Shown here: piece by piece, positions 1-8,005 of the stretch
How positions within the stretch are numbered: position 1 is the stretch's first letter
Layout of the letters: each line of letters opens with the position of its first letter
The notes under the pieces: generated by a model
Databases searched by the model: none
Told to the model about the DNA's origin: nothing
What the model saw: the letters and a program-made list of their open reading frames with translations, nothing else
Translations under genes and position numbers: made by a program
Source of the DNA: Caulobacter sp. S45
GTDB taxonomy: Bacteria; Pseudomonadota; Alphaproteobacteria; Caulobacterales; Caulobacteraceae
Length of the DNA stretch: 38,505 bases
Reading direction: 5' to 3'
NCBI RefSeq assembly: GCF_009765965.1
Contig: NZ_LMUL01000019.1
Location: 1 to 38,505 of the forward strand

Positions 1-66
1 TTCATCGCGGCAGCCGCCGAAGGGCGGATCTGGGCGCGCGAGCCGACCGTGCGGCTCGTTCCCTAG
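1..66 (+). CDS. C-terminal tail of a gene entering from the left edge (unidentified)
   Basis: An open frame runs from the first base to a TAG stop at 64-66, giving 21 residues that end in RLVP. The gene body lies outside the window, so the product cannot be named. The next start codon follows within 10 bases on the same strand. That makes a shared transcript possible. The frame is short enough to be chance. Confidence 0.3.
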   Translation, partial: FIAAAAEGRIWAREPTVRLVP

Positions 67-72
67 ACCGGT

Positions 73-213
73 ATGGCGCAGGCGCTTCTGGTCAATAGCC
101 TAGGCGTCGCTGCGGCGGGGTGCTCGATGGCGAGCTTCCTGCCGCAGTTGGTCAAGGTGATCAAGCCCGAGAGACAAGAGGCGCTAGCCGCTCCAACCCG
201 AAAGCAGAGGTGA
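73..213 (+). pseudogene. Truncated PQ-loop (SemiSWEET-like) membrane protein fragment
   Basis: A 46-residue frame starts with ATG and carries a small-residue-rich membrane segment followed by FLPQLVKVIK. This is the proline-glutamine signature of the PQ-loop of SemiSWEET-type sugar transporters. Family members run about 85-95 residues with three membrane helices. Here the frame leaves the expected sequence right after the PQ motif and stops at 211-213, so at most the first helix and PQ-loop survive. The stop lies 3 bases before the GTG of the following reductase. I infer a frameshifted or truncated remnant. A very short functional protein is less likely. Confidence 0.5.
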
Positions 214-216
214 GCC

Positions 217-1161
217 GTGACCGAAATTCTGGACTGCCTCGTTATCGGCGGTGGCCCCGCCGGGCTCACCGCCGCGGTCTACCTGGCGCGGTACCACCTT
301 CGGGTGACGGTGGTCGACGCGGGCGGCAGCCGAGCCGCTCTGATCCCCTGTAGCCGAAACATACCGGGGTTCCCCGACGGGGTGTCGGGACCGGAGTTTC
401 TGCATCGGATGCGCCGGCAGGCTGAAGCTTACGGGGCGCATATCGAACCTGGCCGAGTCCACCGCCTGGGTCGAGGCGAGCGCTTTTTCACCGCCGAATA
501 TGATGATGTGGCCGTGGCCGCCAAGACTGTTCTCCTCGCCACCGGCGTCACCAACCGGCGACCGGAAATGGCGTCGGACGTCCATGATGCGGCCCTCCAA
601 GCAGGACGACTGCGATACTGCCCGGTCTGCGATGGGTTCGAGGTCACCGATCAGAGGGTTGCGGTGATCGGGTCGGGAGATCACGGCGTCCGGGAGGCGG
701 TGTTTCTGCGGGCCTTCACCGCCGACGTGACGCTGATCGCCAACGGGGACCGGCACGATCTGGACAGCGCCCAACGTCAGCAGTTGGAATCGATCGGCGT
801 CGCTGTCGTCGACGGGCCGGTCGCAAACTTTCACCTCACCGAGGCCGGGCTGGCGTTCGACTGCGCGGGGGGTGCGGTCCGTTTCGACGCGGTTTACCCC
901 ACGCTCGGCTCTGACGTGCATTCACCACTGGCGGCGGCCTTGGAGGCCGACTTGACGGCGGAGGGCTGCATCAAGGTCGATGCGCACCAGCGGACCTCTC
1001 AGCCAGGCCTTTTTGGGGCGGGCGATGTGGTGATTGGTCTGGACCAAATCAGCCACGCCTGTGGCGAAGCCGGCGTCGCGGCGACGACCATCCGCAACGA
1101 TCTGGCCGCCGATCGGCCGCTACTGCGGTCGCCGCGGCGCCGCGCCATCCCACTGAGCTAA
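217..1161 (+). CDS. Thioredoxin-reductase-like FAD/NAD(P)-dependent oxidoreductase
   Basis: A 314-residue cytosolic flavoprotein. The N-terminus has the FAD-binding dinucleotide fold (VIGGGPAGLTAA, residues 9-20). The redox-active pair is CPVC (Cys135, Cys138) followed by DG, as in the TrxB class. A second nucleotide fold (VIGSGDHG) binds NAD(P)H. The C-terminal FAD motif is LFGAGDVV. Length matches TrxB (about 315-320). The start is GTG at 217 with an AGAGG ribosome site at 206-210. The sequence diverges from canonical TrxB (GSGDHG rather than GGGDSA), so it may be a paralogue acting on another disulfide or small-molecule substrate. No thioredoxin gene lies nearby. Confidence 0.9.
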   Translation: MTEILDCLVIGGGPAGLTAAVYLARYHLRVTVVDAGGSRAALIPCSRNIPGFPDGVSGPEFLHRMRRQAEAYGAHIEPGRVHRLGRGERFFTAEYDDVAVAAKTVLLATGVTNRRPEMASDVHDAALQAGRLRYCPVCDGFEVTDQRVAVIGSGDHGVREAVFLRAFTADVTLIANGDRHDLDSAQRQQLESIGVAVVDGPVANFHLTEAGLAFDCAGGAVRFDAVYPTLGSDVHSPLAAALEADLTAEGCIKVDAHQRTSQPGLFGAGDVVIGLDQISHACGEAGVAATTIRNDLAADRPLLRSPRRRAIPLS

Positions 1162-1329
1162 AAGCGGTCTATCGCGCAGTATTGGAGGTTGATGGACGGC
1201 CGCGCGACTGCTGTCTGTTGGGCGCGGCTTGAACAAATGCAGGCCCGATTTGGACGATCGTGTTCTTCCAACCGGCTGCAACGGGGAAGATTGGGTGCGG
1301 AGCGGCCTCTTCAATTCGGAAATGAATGT

Positions 1330-2118
1330 CTACGGGAACGGCTGCGCCAGATCGTGTACGAGAGCGAGCGCGTTGACCGGCGCCCGTCCGGTTGCGGTGT
1401 TATCGAAGATGGTCCAGACGTCATGGCCGGCCGTCGAAAGATTACGAACAAACATGGCCTGCCGGTTGATCGTAGCGTCTGGATAGTCAGACCAATAGAT
1501 ACGCGGCGAACCGTGCAGGCGAAAATAGGCCAGACGGCGCCACCCTCCTGGCGATGAGCCAGCCGGTGTCACGGCCGGATCGGCTACAACTCGTGCGACT
1601 TGTTCGGCGGCGAGAAGTGCATCGGCTTCCTCGCTGAACCAGGTCATGTGTCGCGGCTCACAGACGATTGCGCCACCGAGGACGTGACGGGCTTCGGTCA
1701 GGAACCGCTGCGCAGCGGCAAATTCGAAGCCAAGGCTTGGTGGCAACTGCACGAGGATAGGCCCACGCTTCCCTCCTAGTCCGATGACCTCACCGGCGAA
1801 GCGCTCAAGTAGGGCGCTGCAATCGCACAGACGGTGTTCATGCGTGATTGTCTTCGGCAGCTTTACGGCAAAGCGGAACCTGTCCGGCACGCTCGCCGCC
1901 CAGCGCTCATATGTGGATCGTCTATGGGGTCGGTAGAAGCTGCTGTTGATCTCGACGGCGTTGAAGCGCGATGCGTAGCGTTCGAGATGGCTGCCGCCAT
2001 GATCGAACCGGTCGGCGATTGGAGCGGGTATCGTCCAGCCTGCTACGCCAACATATAATTCCGGTAACGCCAGTGCAGCACCTCGTTCACATCGGACGAC
2101 ATAGCTTCCTATGCACAA
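1330..2118 (-). CDS. DUF72 (YecE-like) TIM-barrel protein
   Basis: A protein of up to 262 residues with the landmarks of the DUF72/YecE family: VGVAGW near the N-terminus, EINSSFYRPH, the strand RFAVKLPKTITHEH, LVQLPPSLGF, EPRHMTWF, YFRLHG, and a C-terminal FDNTATGRAPVNAL. Family members are TIM-barrel-like proteins of unresolved biochemical role. The longest frame begins with TTG at 2118. No ATG precedes the conserved VGVAGW, so the true start is either this TTG or another non-ATG codon slightly downstream. It lies 78 bp after the SDR gene on the same strand and could be co-transcribed with it. Confidence 0.87.
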   Translation of the reverse strand: MCIGSYVVRCERGAALALPELYVGVAGWTIPAPIADRFDHGGSHLERYASRFNAVEINSSFYRPHRRSTYERWAASVPDRFRFAVKLPKTITHEHRLCDCSALLERFAGEVIGLGGKRGPILVQLPPSLGFEFAAAQRFLTEARHVLGGAIVCEPRHMTWFSEEADALLAAEQVARVVADPAVTPAGSSPGGWRRLAYFRLHGSPRIYWSDYPDATINRQAMFVRNLSTAGHDVWTIFDNTATGRAPVNALALVHDLAQPFP

Positions 2119-2196
2119 GCCTCGCCCGGCAACCTTTATGTGCAGGATACCGCTCGGAACATCAGCTTCGAGCAGGCCGACAGCGGCAGTCGGCGA

Positions 2197-3051
2197 TCAC
2201 ACGCTGTGGGCGCTGTCGCCGCCGGTCACGTCGATCGTTGTCCCCGAAACCAGGCGCGCCTCGTCGGAAGCCAGCCAGACGTAGGCGTTCGCGATATCCG
2301 CAGCCGGCAACCACGGCAGCTTCAAGGGCGTCTTCTTGATCATCGCCTCTGCAGCTTTCTGTTCCAGTTGCCTCAGGTCCTCAGGAACAAGCTGTCCGGC
2401 TTCTTCGACGGCCTGGGTGTAACGGCTGGAATTCCGCGTCAGCGCAGTGTCGATCAGGCCCGGGATAACCGCATTGACGCAAATCCCCTTTTCTCCGAGC
2501 TCCAGCGCCAGAGACTTCATAAGCCCGATAATGCCGTACTTCGAGGCTGAGTAGGCCGACCCGAACTTAGTGCCGTGACGTCCCTGGGTGGAGGATGTGA
2601 CGATGATCCGCCCGCCTTCCCCCACCATTGGCCCAAAAGCCCGAAGCGTTTTCGCCGTGCCCGTCAGATTGACGGCGATCTGATCGTCCCAGTCCTCGTC
2701 GTTCATATCGAGCAGCGCTTTGAAGCTCTGAATTCCGGCGACCGCGGCGATGATGTGGATCTGCCCGAACCTTTCCTTGACCTCTGCCGCAGCGGCTCGA
2801 AGCCCTTCACCATCGCGGATGTCCGCTTGGATCGGCAACCATTTCCGTCCCAAGGCCTGAACCATGCCGCCGGTTTCAGCGAGATCCTGTGGAGTGGGGA
2901 GTTCGTAATGCTGGATCGAGCTGACCCGTCCGGCCACGTCCAGGCCGGCGATGTTAGCCCCCTCCCGCGCGAACGCTAGAGCAACCTCCCGTCCGATGCC
3001 GCGCGCGGCGCCTGTGACCACTGCAACCTTGTCCTTCAGCCGATCACCCAT
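2197..3051 (-). CDS. Short-chain dehydrogenase/reductase with long loop (mycofactocin-coupled-SDR-like)
   Basis: A 284-residue classical SDR. Visible motifs are TGAARGIG (cofactor glycine loop, residues 15-22), an ADIRD acidic site, catalytic Ser in VTSST, the YxxxK pair in YSASK, and the C-terminal DVTGGDS. After the second strand there is an insertion containing TPQDLAETGG and ALGRKWLPIQADIRD. This layout is typical of the NAD-dependent SDR group that includes mycofactocin-coupled enzymes. The usual NNAG after strand 4 is AVAG here. No mycofactocin genes are in the window, so a substrate cannot be assigned. ATG start at 3051. Confidence 0.9.
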   Translation of the reverse strand: MGDRLKDKVAVVTGAARGIGREVALAFAREGANIAGLDVAGRVSSIQHYELPTPQDLAETGGMVQALGRKWLPIQADIRDGEGLRAAAAEVKERFGQIHIIAAVAGIQSFKALLDMNDEDWDDQIAVNLTGTAKTLRAFGPMVGEGGRIIVTSSTQGRHGTKFGSAYSASKYGIIGLMKSLALELGEKGICVNAVIPGLIDTALTRNSSRYTQAVEEAGQLVPEDLRQLEQKAAEAMIKKTPLKLPWLPAADIANAYVWLASDEARLVSGTTIDVTGGDSAHSV

Positions 3052-3149
3052 CGCGTAGACGCCTTTCGAGAATCCTCTGGCAGCAACAGGCTATCCCTGA
3101 TGGTCGTTCCGTTCGCGGCGCGCCGGTCGGCGGTCAGGGCTTACGGGTG

Positions 3150-3314
3150 ATGGTCACCCGTTCCAGCTTATGGGGCAGGTTGCGGAACGCCTTGGATGAT
3201 CTCTTGAACACCGCGCCAAGCACGTCTGCTGGGATGGCGACGTCCGGCTGGGATCGCAGAGGCCGCCGCCTCCGGGAGAACCTCGCGGAGCTAGATTTGT
3301 GTTATGGTGGTTGA
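3150..3314 (+). CDS. Possible 54-residue small protein of unknown function
   Basis: An ATG-initiated frame of 54 residues in the gap between the divergent SDR gene and the Crp/Fnr pseudogene. Its composition looks protein-like: an N-terminal amphipathic stretch (LWGRLRNALDDLL), then RRLRENLAELDL near the end. I do not recognise a family. The ribosome site is weak. It could equally be chance coding potential in high-GC DNA. The rest of the 3052-3406 gap shows no other candidate. Confidence 0.33.
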   Translation: MVTRSSLWGRLRNALDDLLNTAPSTSAGMATSGWDRRGRRLRENLAELDLCYGG

Positions 3315-3406
3315 GCCTCGAGAGAGGATGGGCGTCCCTTTGAAGCGGCGCCTTTAGCCAAGAACGCCGCGCGTCGCGCTGCTCCTGACAGCGTCTCCAG
3401 CAGTCC

Positions 3407-4029
3407 ATGACCGAAGCGTATCTGGACCTAGGCGCTATCCTCAACGAACCGGATACGGACGTCGCCGCCGTCATCTTCCCGGACGGGGCCATCCTGTCCG
3501 TCGTCACCATGATGGAGGACGGCCGTAGCGTGAAGAGCTTGACGATCGGACGTGAAGCGGGTTCGGCCTGCTCAACGCGTTGGGCTCCAGGCCTACCTTC
3601 CGCCAGGTCATCGCCCAGGTGCCGGGGCGGGTGTATCGAATCCCCTGCGGCGCGTTTCGGGATGCGGCGGCCGAAAGCATGGCGCTTCTCACCCTTATCG
3701 TCCGCCACGCCCAGGCCCAGGCGACCCTGAGCGAGCAATCCGCCGCCTGCAACGCCGTCCACCATGTCGAGGCCAGACTTTGCCGGTGGCTGCTGATGTC
3801 CAGGGATCGCGCGGGGGCGAACATGTTGCCGCTGACGCAGGAGTTCCTCAGCTTCATGCTTGGCGTGCAGCGCACCACCGTGACGGCGGCGGCCCGCAGC
3901 CTGCAATCGGCCGGGTTGATCCGCTACAGTCGGGGCCGGCTGGAGCTGCTGGACATCGCCGGCCTCGAAGAGGGCGCCTGCGAGTGTTACGCGACGGTGA
4001 AGCAATGCACTGAGGAATTGTTGGGCTGA
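3407..4029 (+). pseudogene. Crp/Fnr-family transcription regulator, frameshifted
   Basis: Two frames together make one Crp/Fnr-type regulator. The first, from 3407, carries the cyclic-nucleotide-like sensor segment (VIFPDGAILSVVTMMEDG, then SLTIGREAG). It loses phase near 3563, where one added base would continue into FGLLNALGSRPTFRQV of the second frame. The second runs to the stop at 4027-4029 and holds the C-terminal helix-turn-helix (LTQEFLSFMLGVQRTTVT) and a winged-helix end with an ECYATVK motif. The N-terminus upstream of 3407 is also eroded: expected residues are missing and there is no good ribosome site. A 1-bp deletion is the simplest explanation; sequencing error is an alternative. 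A close intact relative is at 25977-26711. Confidence 0.75.
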
Positions 4030-4231
4030 AATCGCGATCCCTGACGAGGGTCGGGAACCCGACATAGTCGTCTCCGTTTCCGTCGCGAACCCCCCATCGG
4101 CGACCTTTCCGGCGGGCGGCTTCCGGGAGCGCCTGTGGCGCTTTCGCCTGAGCTGGGGATTGTCTTTGCACCTGTCGTTGCGCAAGCAAGCACCTGATCT
4201 GCTCTGCCGATCGTGCGAGGCTGGCGTCTAA

Positions 4232-4366
4232 ATCGACGACGACGCACCGCCGGATCGGCTCGAGCATTGTTCGACGTGCGGCGCGCTGCTCGGCAGCCAT
4301 GGTGAATTGCTGGAATCGCAGCCCAGGGGCTGGGCCCCGAAACTACGCTATTGGCTGGCTGGATGA
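4232..4366 (+). other. Possible remnant open frame with Cys-x2-Cys motif
   Basis: A 44-residue frame without a start codon contains LEHCSTCGALL, a CxxC pair such as occurs in zinc ribbons of some transposases (for example IS66-type). Stop codons lie directly upstream in frame. It may be a decayed coding fragment, but it is too short to assign. The rest of the 4030-4391 gap shows nothing else I can support. Confidence 0.22.
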
Positions 4367-4391
4367 GCCGGCGGCCACCGCCCGTTTTCGA

Positions 4392-4592
4392 TCAGCCCCG
4401 GCTCTCGCGCTCCAGGCGGCCCTTGCCCTGGTCGATCTCGGCCACCGCAGCCAGCAGCCGCCTCGCCGACTCCGCCGCCGCATCCGGTGTGAACGATGCG
4501 GAAAGACCGTGAGGGCCCATGATCACCACCTCGCCATCCTCGGCCGAGACGTGCATTGGCTCAGAGTACGCGGGATGGGGGATGAAGCTCAT
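4392..4592 (-). CDS. Small conserved-looking protein, paralogue of the 26.7-kb small protein
   Basis: A 66-residue cytosolic protein starting MSFIPHPAYSEP. Its core is VSAEDGEVVI, followed by a P-x-AAAE-x2-x-RR segment (FTPDAAAESARRLL). A second protein in this window (26708-26899) shares the same skeleton: VSAAEGEVVV, later PPAAAEPGRR, and a similar length. Both lie convergent to and immediately downstream of a Crp/Fnr-type gene, which suggests an ancestral pair. The function is unknown. A TTG nine codons upstream is possible, but the ATG is preceded by GAGG and is preferred. Confidence 0.65.
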   Translation of the reverse strand: MSFIPHPAYSEPMHVSAEDGEVVIMGPHGLSASFTPDAAAESARRLLAAVAEIDQGKGRLERESRG

Positions 4593-5171
4593 GCCCCTCA
4601 ATTATCCTCTGGGTCGTCGCGGAACGCGAGGAATTTAGTCGCCTTCTAAGTCGAGAATGCGACCGACAACCGTTCGAAAGCGTAGCAGGTTAATGACGCG
4701 TAGGTGCACCTAAGCGCGACTGCTGACGTCGCAATGGGGTGCGCTTCCTCGTCAATCCAGCCTTTGCCGGGTTCCTTGCGGGTGAGACGATGCGGACACA
4801 GGATCTAGTTGGTGTCGCAAGAGCAATGATGATCGAAGGCCGAAACGATTAGTACATCGAAGCGGCGACAGGTCTGACCCTTTTCGACATCGTCAGTATA
4901 CGGGCGACCGCCGCCGTCGCGCCGCCCAGGCCGCCGCCTCGCGCGCGGACGGCCGGTCAAAGCGCTCACGAGCACCGCAGCTAGTCTACGATCCGGCTTC
5001 GCAGGCCCGATAGTCGTTTGCTCGCGCATCGCCGAGTGGACGTCGCCCCCGCCCGCACTGACGCCTTTTGCGGCAGTCCACGCCCCTCCGCAATTTCAAC
5101 CCGCCATTGGCCGGCTCCAACGACATCGACGCCGGGAAACGCTCTGCTCCCGGCCTTCATGGCCAGGCGCC
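4593..5171. other. Gene-poor stretch
   Basis: About 580 bp with no frame I can support on either strand. Frames present have low-complexity Arg/Pro-rich translations typical of antisense reading of high-GC DNA. The only notable element is the 12-bp palindrome at 4701-4712. Confidence 0.5.
4701..4712. promoter_or_regulatory. Perfect 12-bp palindrome TAGGTGCACCTA
   Basis: The sequence TAGGTGCACCTA reads identically on both strands and lies about 110 bp upstream of the small protein start at 4592. Dyads of this size are often operator half-sites for dimeric regulators. No cognate regulator can be named, and a chance palindrome is possible. Confidence 0.22.
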
Positions 5172-5381
5172 TCATCCTTCCTTCTTCAGGACTGCGTCGG
5201 CCTTCTTGTTGATGGTGGTAGCCTCGGCTTTCGACATGCGGCCAGCCTTCACGGCCTGCGTTGCTCGAGCCTTCGCATTGCAAGCGTGCGACTTGTCTTC
5301 GATTGGGTAGGCGCGCTTTTCTGGCTCAGCGAATTCCTTGGCCGGAAGTTTGTTGCGTGATTTGGCATGAAGCTCGGACAT
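5172..5381 (-). CDS. DUF6582-type small basic protein
   Basis: A 69-residue Lys/Ala-rich soluble protein. The pattern LPAKEFAEPEKRAYPIEDKSHA followed by a helical segment with KAGRMSK and a terminal KKADAVLKK matches small proteins common in alphaproteobacteria and annotated DUF6582. It has an ATG start at 5381 with GGAG upstream. The basic charge and K/R-rich helices would suit nucleic-acid binding, but that is only inference. It stands alone, with gaps on both sides. Confidence 0.72.
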   Translation of the reverse strand: MSELHAKSRNKLPAKEFAEPEKRAYPIEDKSHACNAKARATQAVKAGRMSKAEATTINKKADAVLKKEG

Positions 5382-5393
5382 TGGGTTGCTCCG

Positions 5394-5600
5394 TCATTCG
5401 ACTCCAACCCGCTGGCCCCGAGGATCGTTCACGCTGCGGCTGCAGCGGTAGTAACAAGACTGCGATGACGTCTTCAGCCTGCGTTGACGATTTGGCCCTC
5501 CCTTGGCTTCCTCCTCACGGGTGTGCCGCAGCAGCCGCAAGATTTTCGGATCGGCTTCTCCTGCGCACCAACGCTCCCACCGCTGCTCGGTATGGACCAT
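5394..5600 (-). CDS. Possible 68-residue ORF behind the IS6 remnant
   Basis: A frame beginning MVHTEQRWERW and continuing with ILRLLRHTREEEA looks partly protein-like, then ends in a Ser/Arg-rich tail. It is in frame with the transposase remnant next to it, so it may have been created by fusion of an IS end to neighbouring DNA, or it may be an independent small gene. I do not recognise it. Confidence 0.25.
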   Translation of the reverse strand: MVHTEQRWERWCAGEADPKILRLLRHTREEEAKGGPNRQRRLKTSSQSCYYRCSRSVNDPRGQRVGVE

Positions 5601-5610
5601 CGGCGCCGCT

Positions 5611-5731
5611 AGCCGGATCACCTCCGGCGATGAGTCGAACCAGCGGAACGCGTTGGGCGGGATTTTCTGCGGGGGCATGCCCTCCCCTACCCCCAACCTG
5701 TACCGCAGGGTACATTTCACCCGACAGAGCC
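5611..5731 (-). mobile_element. IS6-family right-end remnant with transposase N-terminus
   Basis: About 120 bp matching the right end of the IS6 copies elsewhere in this window. It has the terminal GGCTCTGTCGG (read on the minus strand from 5731), then the leader, then a transposase start MPPQKIPPNAFRWFDSSPE that corresponds to MPRRKPPPNPFRWFDSSPE in copy 2. Homology ends after VIRL at about 5611. The rest of the element is gone. It lies 22 bp beyond the end of the aldehyde oxidoreductase operon. Confidence 0.72.
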
Positions 5732-5753
5732 AACGTGACAGGTCTAGGTGATT

Positions 5754-8003
5754 CTAGATCAGCTTCTCGATCCGGATCGGTAGATCGCGCACGCGCTTTC
5801 CGGTGGCGTGGAAGACGGCGTTGGCGACAGCCGCGTTCATGCCGACGATGCCGATCTCGCCGATCCCCTTCACGCCCAGCGGGTTTACCCGCTCGTCCTT
5901 CTCAGGCACCATGATGATATCGATCTCGGGCACGTCGGCGTTCACCGGCACCATGTAGTCTGCGAGGTTGTTGTTGACGTAGCGCGCCGTCTTCGGGTCG
6001 ACCTCGGTCGCTTCGTGCAGTGCGGAGGACAAACCCCAGATCACGCCGCCCATGAACTGGCTGTGGGCCGTCGTGGGGTTGACGATGTTTCCGGCCGCGA
6101 AGGCGCTGACCACGCGCGGGGTCCGGATCTCGCGCGTTCGGCTGTTCACCCGAACCTCGACGAAATGGGCGCCAAAGGCATAGGTCGTGACGTCCTTGCG
6201 GCTTCCGCCGCGCAGCATCGTGGCCGTTCCCTTGTAAAGCGAGCCAATGGCGGTGGGCGGCAGACCTTCAGGCACATTCTCGGCGTGAATCTCCAGCGCC
6301 CCGCCCGTAACCCGTCCCAGCGCCTTGGCCAGCGGCTCGTGCCGGTTATCGCCCACCAGCATCCCGTCCGACAGGCGCAGGCCTTTGGGATCGGCGCCGG
6401 TGAAGACGCTCTCATGGTCAGCCACTGCGGCTGCGGCCAGCCGGTCACGAACCTGTTCACAAGCCTTGGCCGCGACGTTCAGCGTGCTGGCGGTGTTGTT
6501 GGAGCCGCCAGCGACCGGTACCGGCGGCAGGTCGCTATCGCCCAACATCACCACGACGTCATTCAGCTTGAGCCCAAGCGCACGGGCCACAGTCAGGCCG
6601 ATGGTGGTGTAAGCGCCGGTGCCGATCTCGTGGGCCGCCATCTGCACCGTCGCTCGGCCGTCCGGCGTCACCGACAGCCGGATCGCACAGGGGGCGATAT
6701 TGGTCGGGTAGCAGGCGGTGGCGCAGCCCCACCCGATCAGCCAGTCGCCATCGCGCATCGAGCCCGGTTTGTGATCGCGGCGCGACCAGCCGAACCGCTC
6801 CGCCGCCTGATCGTAGCAAGCTGTCAGCGAGCGGCTGGAAAAGGGTAGACCGCTGACCGGGTCGGTCTGGGTGTCGTTGACCAGCCGCAATGCGACCGGG
6901 TCCATGTTCAGCGCATAGGCGAGCTCGTCCATCCCGCTTTCGAGGGCGAACATGTAGGGTGTCTCGGCCGGCGCCCGCATGAAGCCCGGCGTGTTGCGGT
7001 CGGCATGGACCACGTTCACCGCGGTAGCGATGTTGGGGCAGGCGTACATGCGCGCCGTCGTGTCGACCCCGCCGACATTGTAGCCGGATGGCCGCGAGGT
7101 GACCTCCCAGCCCTCATGGCTGAGGGCGACCAGCTTGCCGTCCCGCGACGCCGCAAGCTGGACATGCTGGCGGGTCTCGGCGCGGTAAGTGGCGATGGTG
7201 AAGCCCTGACTACGCGTGGCGACCAGCTTCACCGGCCGGCCCAGCCGCCGGGCGGCGATGGCGATCCAGGCCGTGCGCGAGGTCGTCCCACCCCGAGATC
7301 CAAAGGCGCCGCCGACGAAGCGGGAGACGGTGCGGATGTTGGCCGGGTCCATGTCGAGCTGCTTGGCCACCGCCGCCTTCAGGCCCCACATGAACTGGCT
7401 CGGCTCGTAGATGGTCAGCTTGGGGCCGTCCCATATGCAGGTCGTGGTGAACAGTTCGATCGGATTGTGGTGCTGCGTCGGCGTCGAATAGTGCGCGTCG
7501 ATCTTCACCTCCGCGCCCGCCAGGGCTGACGCGGCGTCGCCGACCTTGGGGTTTTCCTTTTGCTTCTTCGGCTCGGCGGTGACGCCGGAACTGTCGAAGC
7601 TCGCGCTCGGAAGCTCGACCGCATAATCGACCTGGACCTTATGGGCGGCTTCCCGCGCCGCTTCGAACGTCTCTGCCACCACTACTGCGATGATCTGCCC
7701 GTCGTGCTCGATCCGGTCCGTCTCCAGGGTGTTGGTGGCCTTGTCGCCCGTCATGGAAGGCGGAGGCTTCGCCTGCGACCCGACATTGCCGTGGTGGAGG
7801 ATATCGAGCACGCCCGGCACCTCCCGGGCCCGCTCCAGCTTCATGTCGGCGATGCGCCCGCGCGAGATCGAACTGGTGACCAGGTAGGCGAAGGCCGGAT
7901 GGGCGATCGGCTCGTCGGACCCGTAGCGTGCGGCGCCGGTGACCTTGGCGACCCCGTCGATGCGAGGCGTGGGGACGCCGAACCAGGATGCGTCATCAGC
8001 CAT
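5754..8003 (-). CDS. paoC: Periplasmic aldehyde oxidoreductase, molybdenum-binding subunit PaoC
   Basis: A 749-residue large subunit of the xanthine-oxidase family, which oxidises aldehydes to carboxylic acids at a molybdopterin-cytosine-dinucleotide centre. It starts MADDASWFG, with the domain-opening motif RIDGVAKVTGAARYGSD. The Mo-site loop GGAFGSRGG is near the middle. The catalytic Glu of the family is in the C-terminal KGIGEIGIVG. E. coli PaoC is 732 residues. The ATG at 8003 is preferred over a longer upstream frame because it lies 2 bp after the stop of paoB. It is the last gene of a paoA-paoB-paoC operon. The XdhC-like maturation gene paoD is not adjacent. Confidence 0.92.
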   Translation of the reverse strand: MADDASWFGVPTPRIDGVAKVTGAARYGSDEPIAHPAFAYLVTSSISRGRIADMKLERAREVPGVLDILHHGNVGSQAKPPPSMTGDKATNTLETDRIEHDGQIIAVVVAETFEAAREAAHKVQVDYAVELPSASFDSSGVTAEPKKQKENPKVGDAASALAGAEVKIDAHYSTPTQHHNPIELFTTTCIWDGPKLTIYEPSQFMWGLKAAVAKQLDMDPANIRTVSRFVGGAFGSRGGTTSRTAWIAIAARRLGRPVKLVATRSQGFTIATYRAETRQHVQLAASRDGKLVALSHEGWEVTSRPSGYNVGGVDTTARMYACPNIATAVNVVHADRNTPGFMRAPAETPYMFALESGMDELAYALNMDPVALRLVNDTQTDPVSGLPFSSRSLTACYDQAAERFGWSRRDHKPGSMRDGDWLIGWGCATACYPTNIAPCAIRLSVTPDGRATVQMAAHEIGTGAYTTIGLTVARALGLKLNDVVVMLGDSDLPPVPVAGGSNNTASTLNVAAKACEQVRDRLAAAAVADHESVFTGADPKGLRLSDGMLVGDNRHEPLAKALGRVTGGALEIHAENVPEGLPPTAIGSLYKGTATMLRGGSRKDVTTYAFGAHFVEVRVNSRTREIRTPRVVSAFAAGNIVNPTTAHSQFMGGVIWGLSSALHEATEVDPKTARYVNNNLADYMVPVNADVPEIDIIMVPEKDERVNPLGVKGIGEIGIVGMNAAVANAVFHATGKRVRDLPIRIEKLI

Positions 8004-8005
8004 GC

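Noticed and set aside
184-921. Long open frame antisense to the thioredoxin-reductase-like gene (245 codons)
   Set aside because: It lies fully inside the convincing plus-strand flavoprotein and shows no motif; its composition is typical of the antisense of high-GC coding DNA.
3154-4185. 343-codon minus-strand frame over the Crp/Fnr pseudogene
   Set aside because: The translation is Arg/Pro/Gln-rich without domains, whereas the plus strand shows clear Crp/Fnr motifs in two frames.
5808-6848. 346-codon plus-strand frame
   Set aside because: Antisense shadow of paoC; His/Arg/Asp-rich without recognisable motifs.
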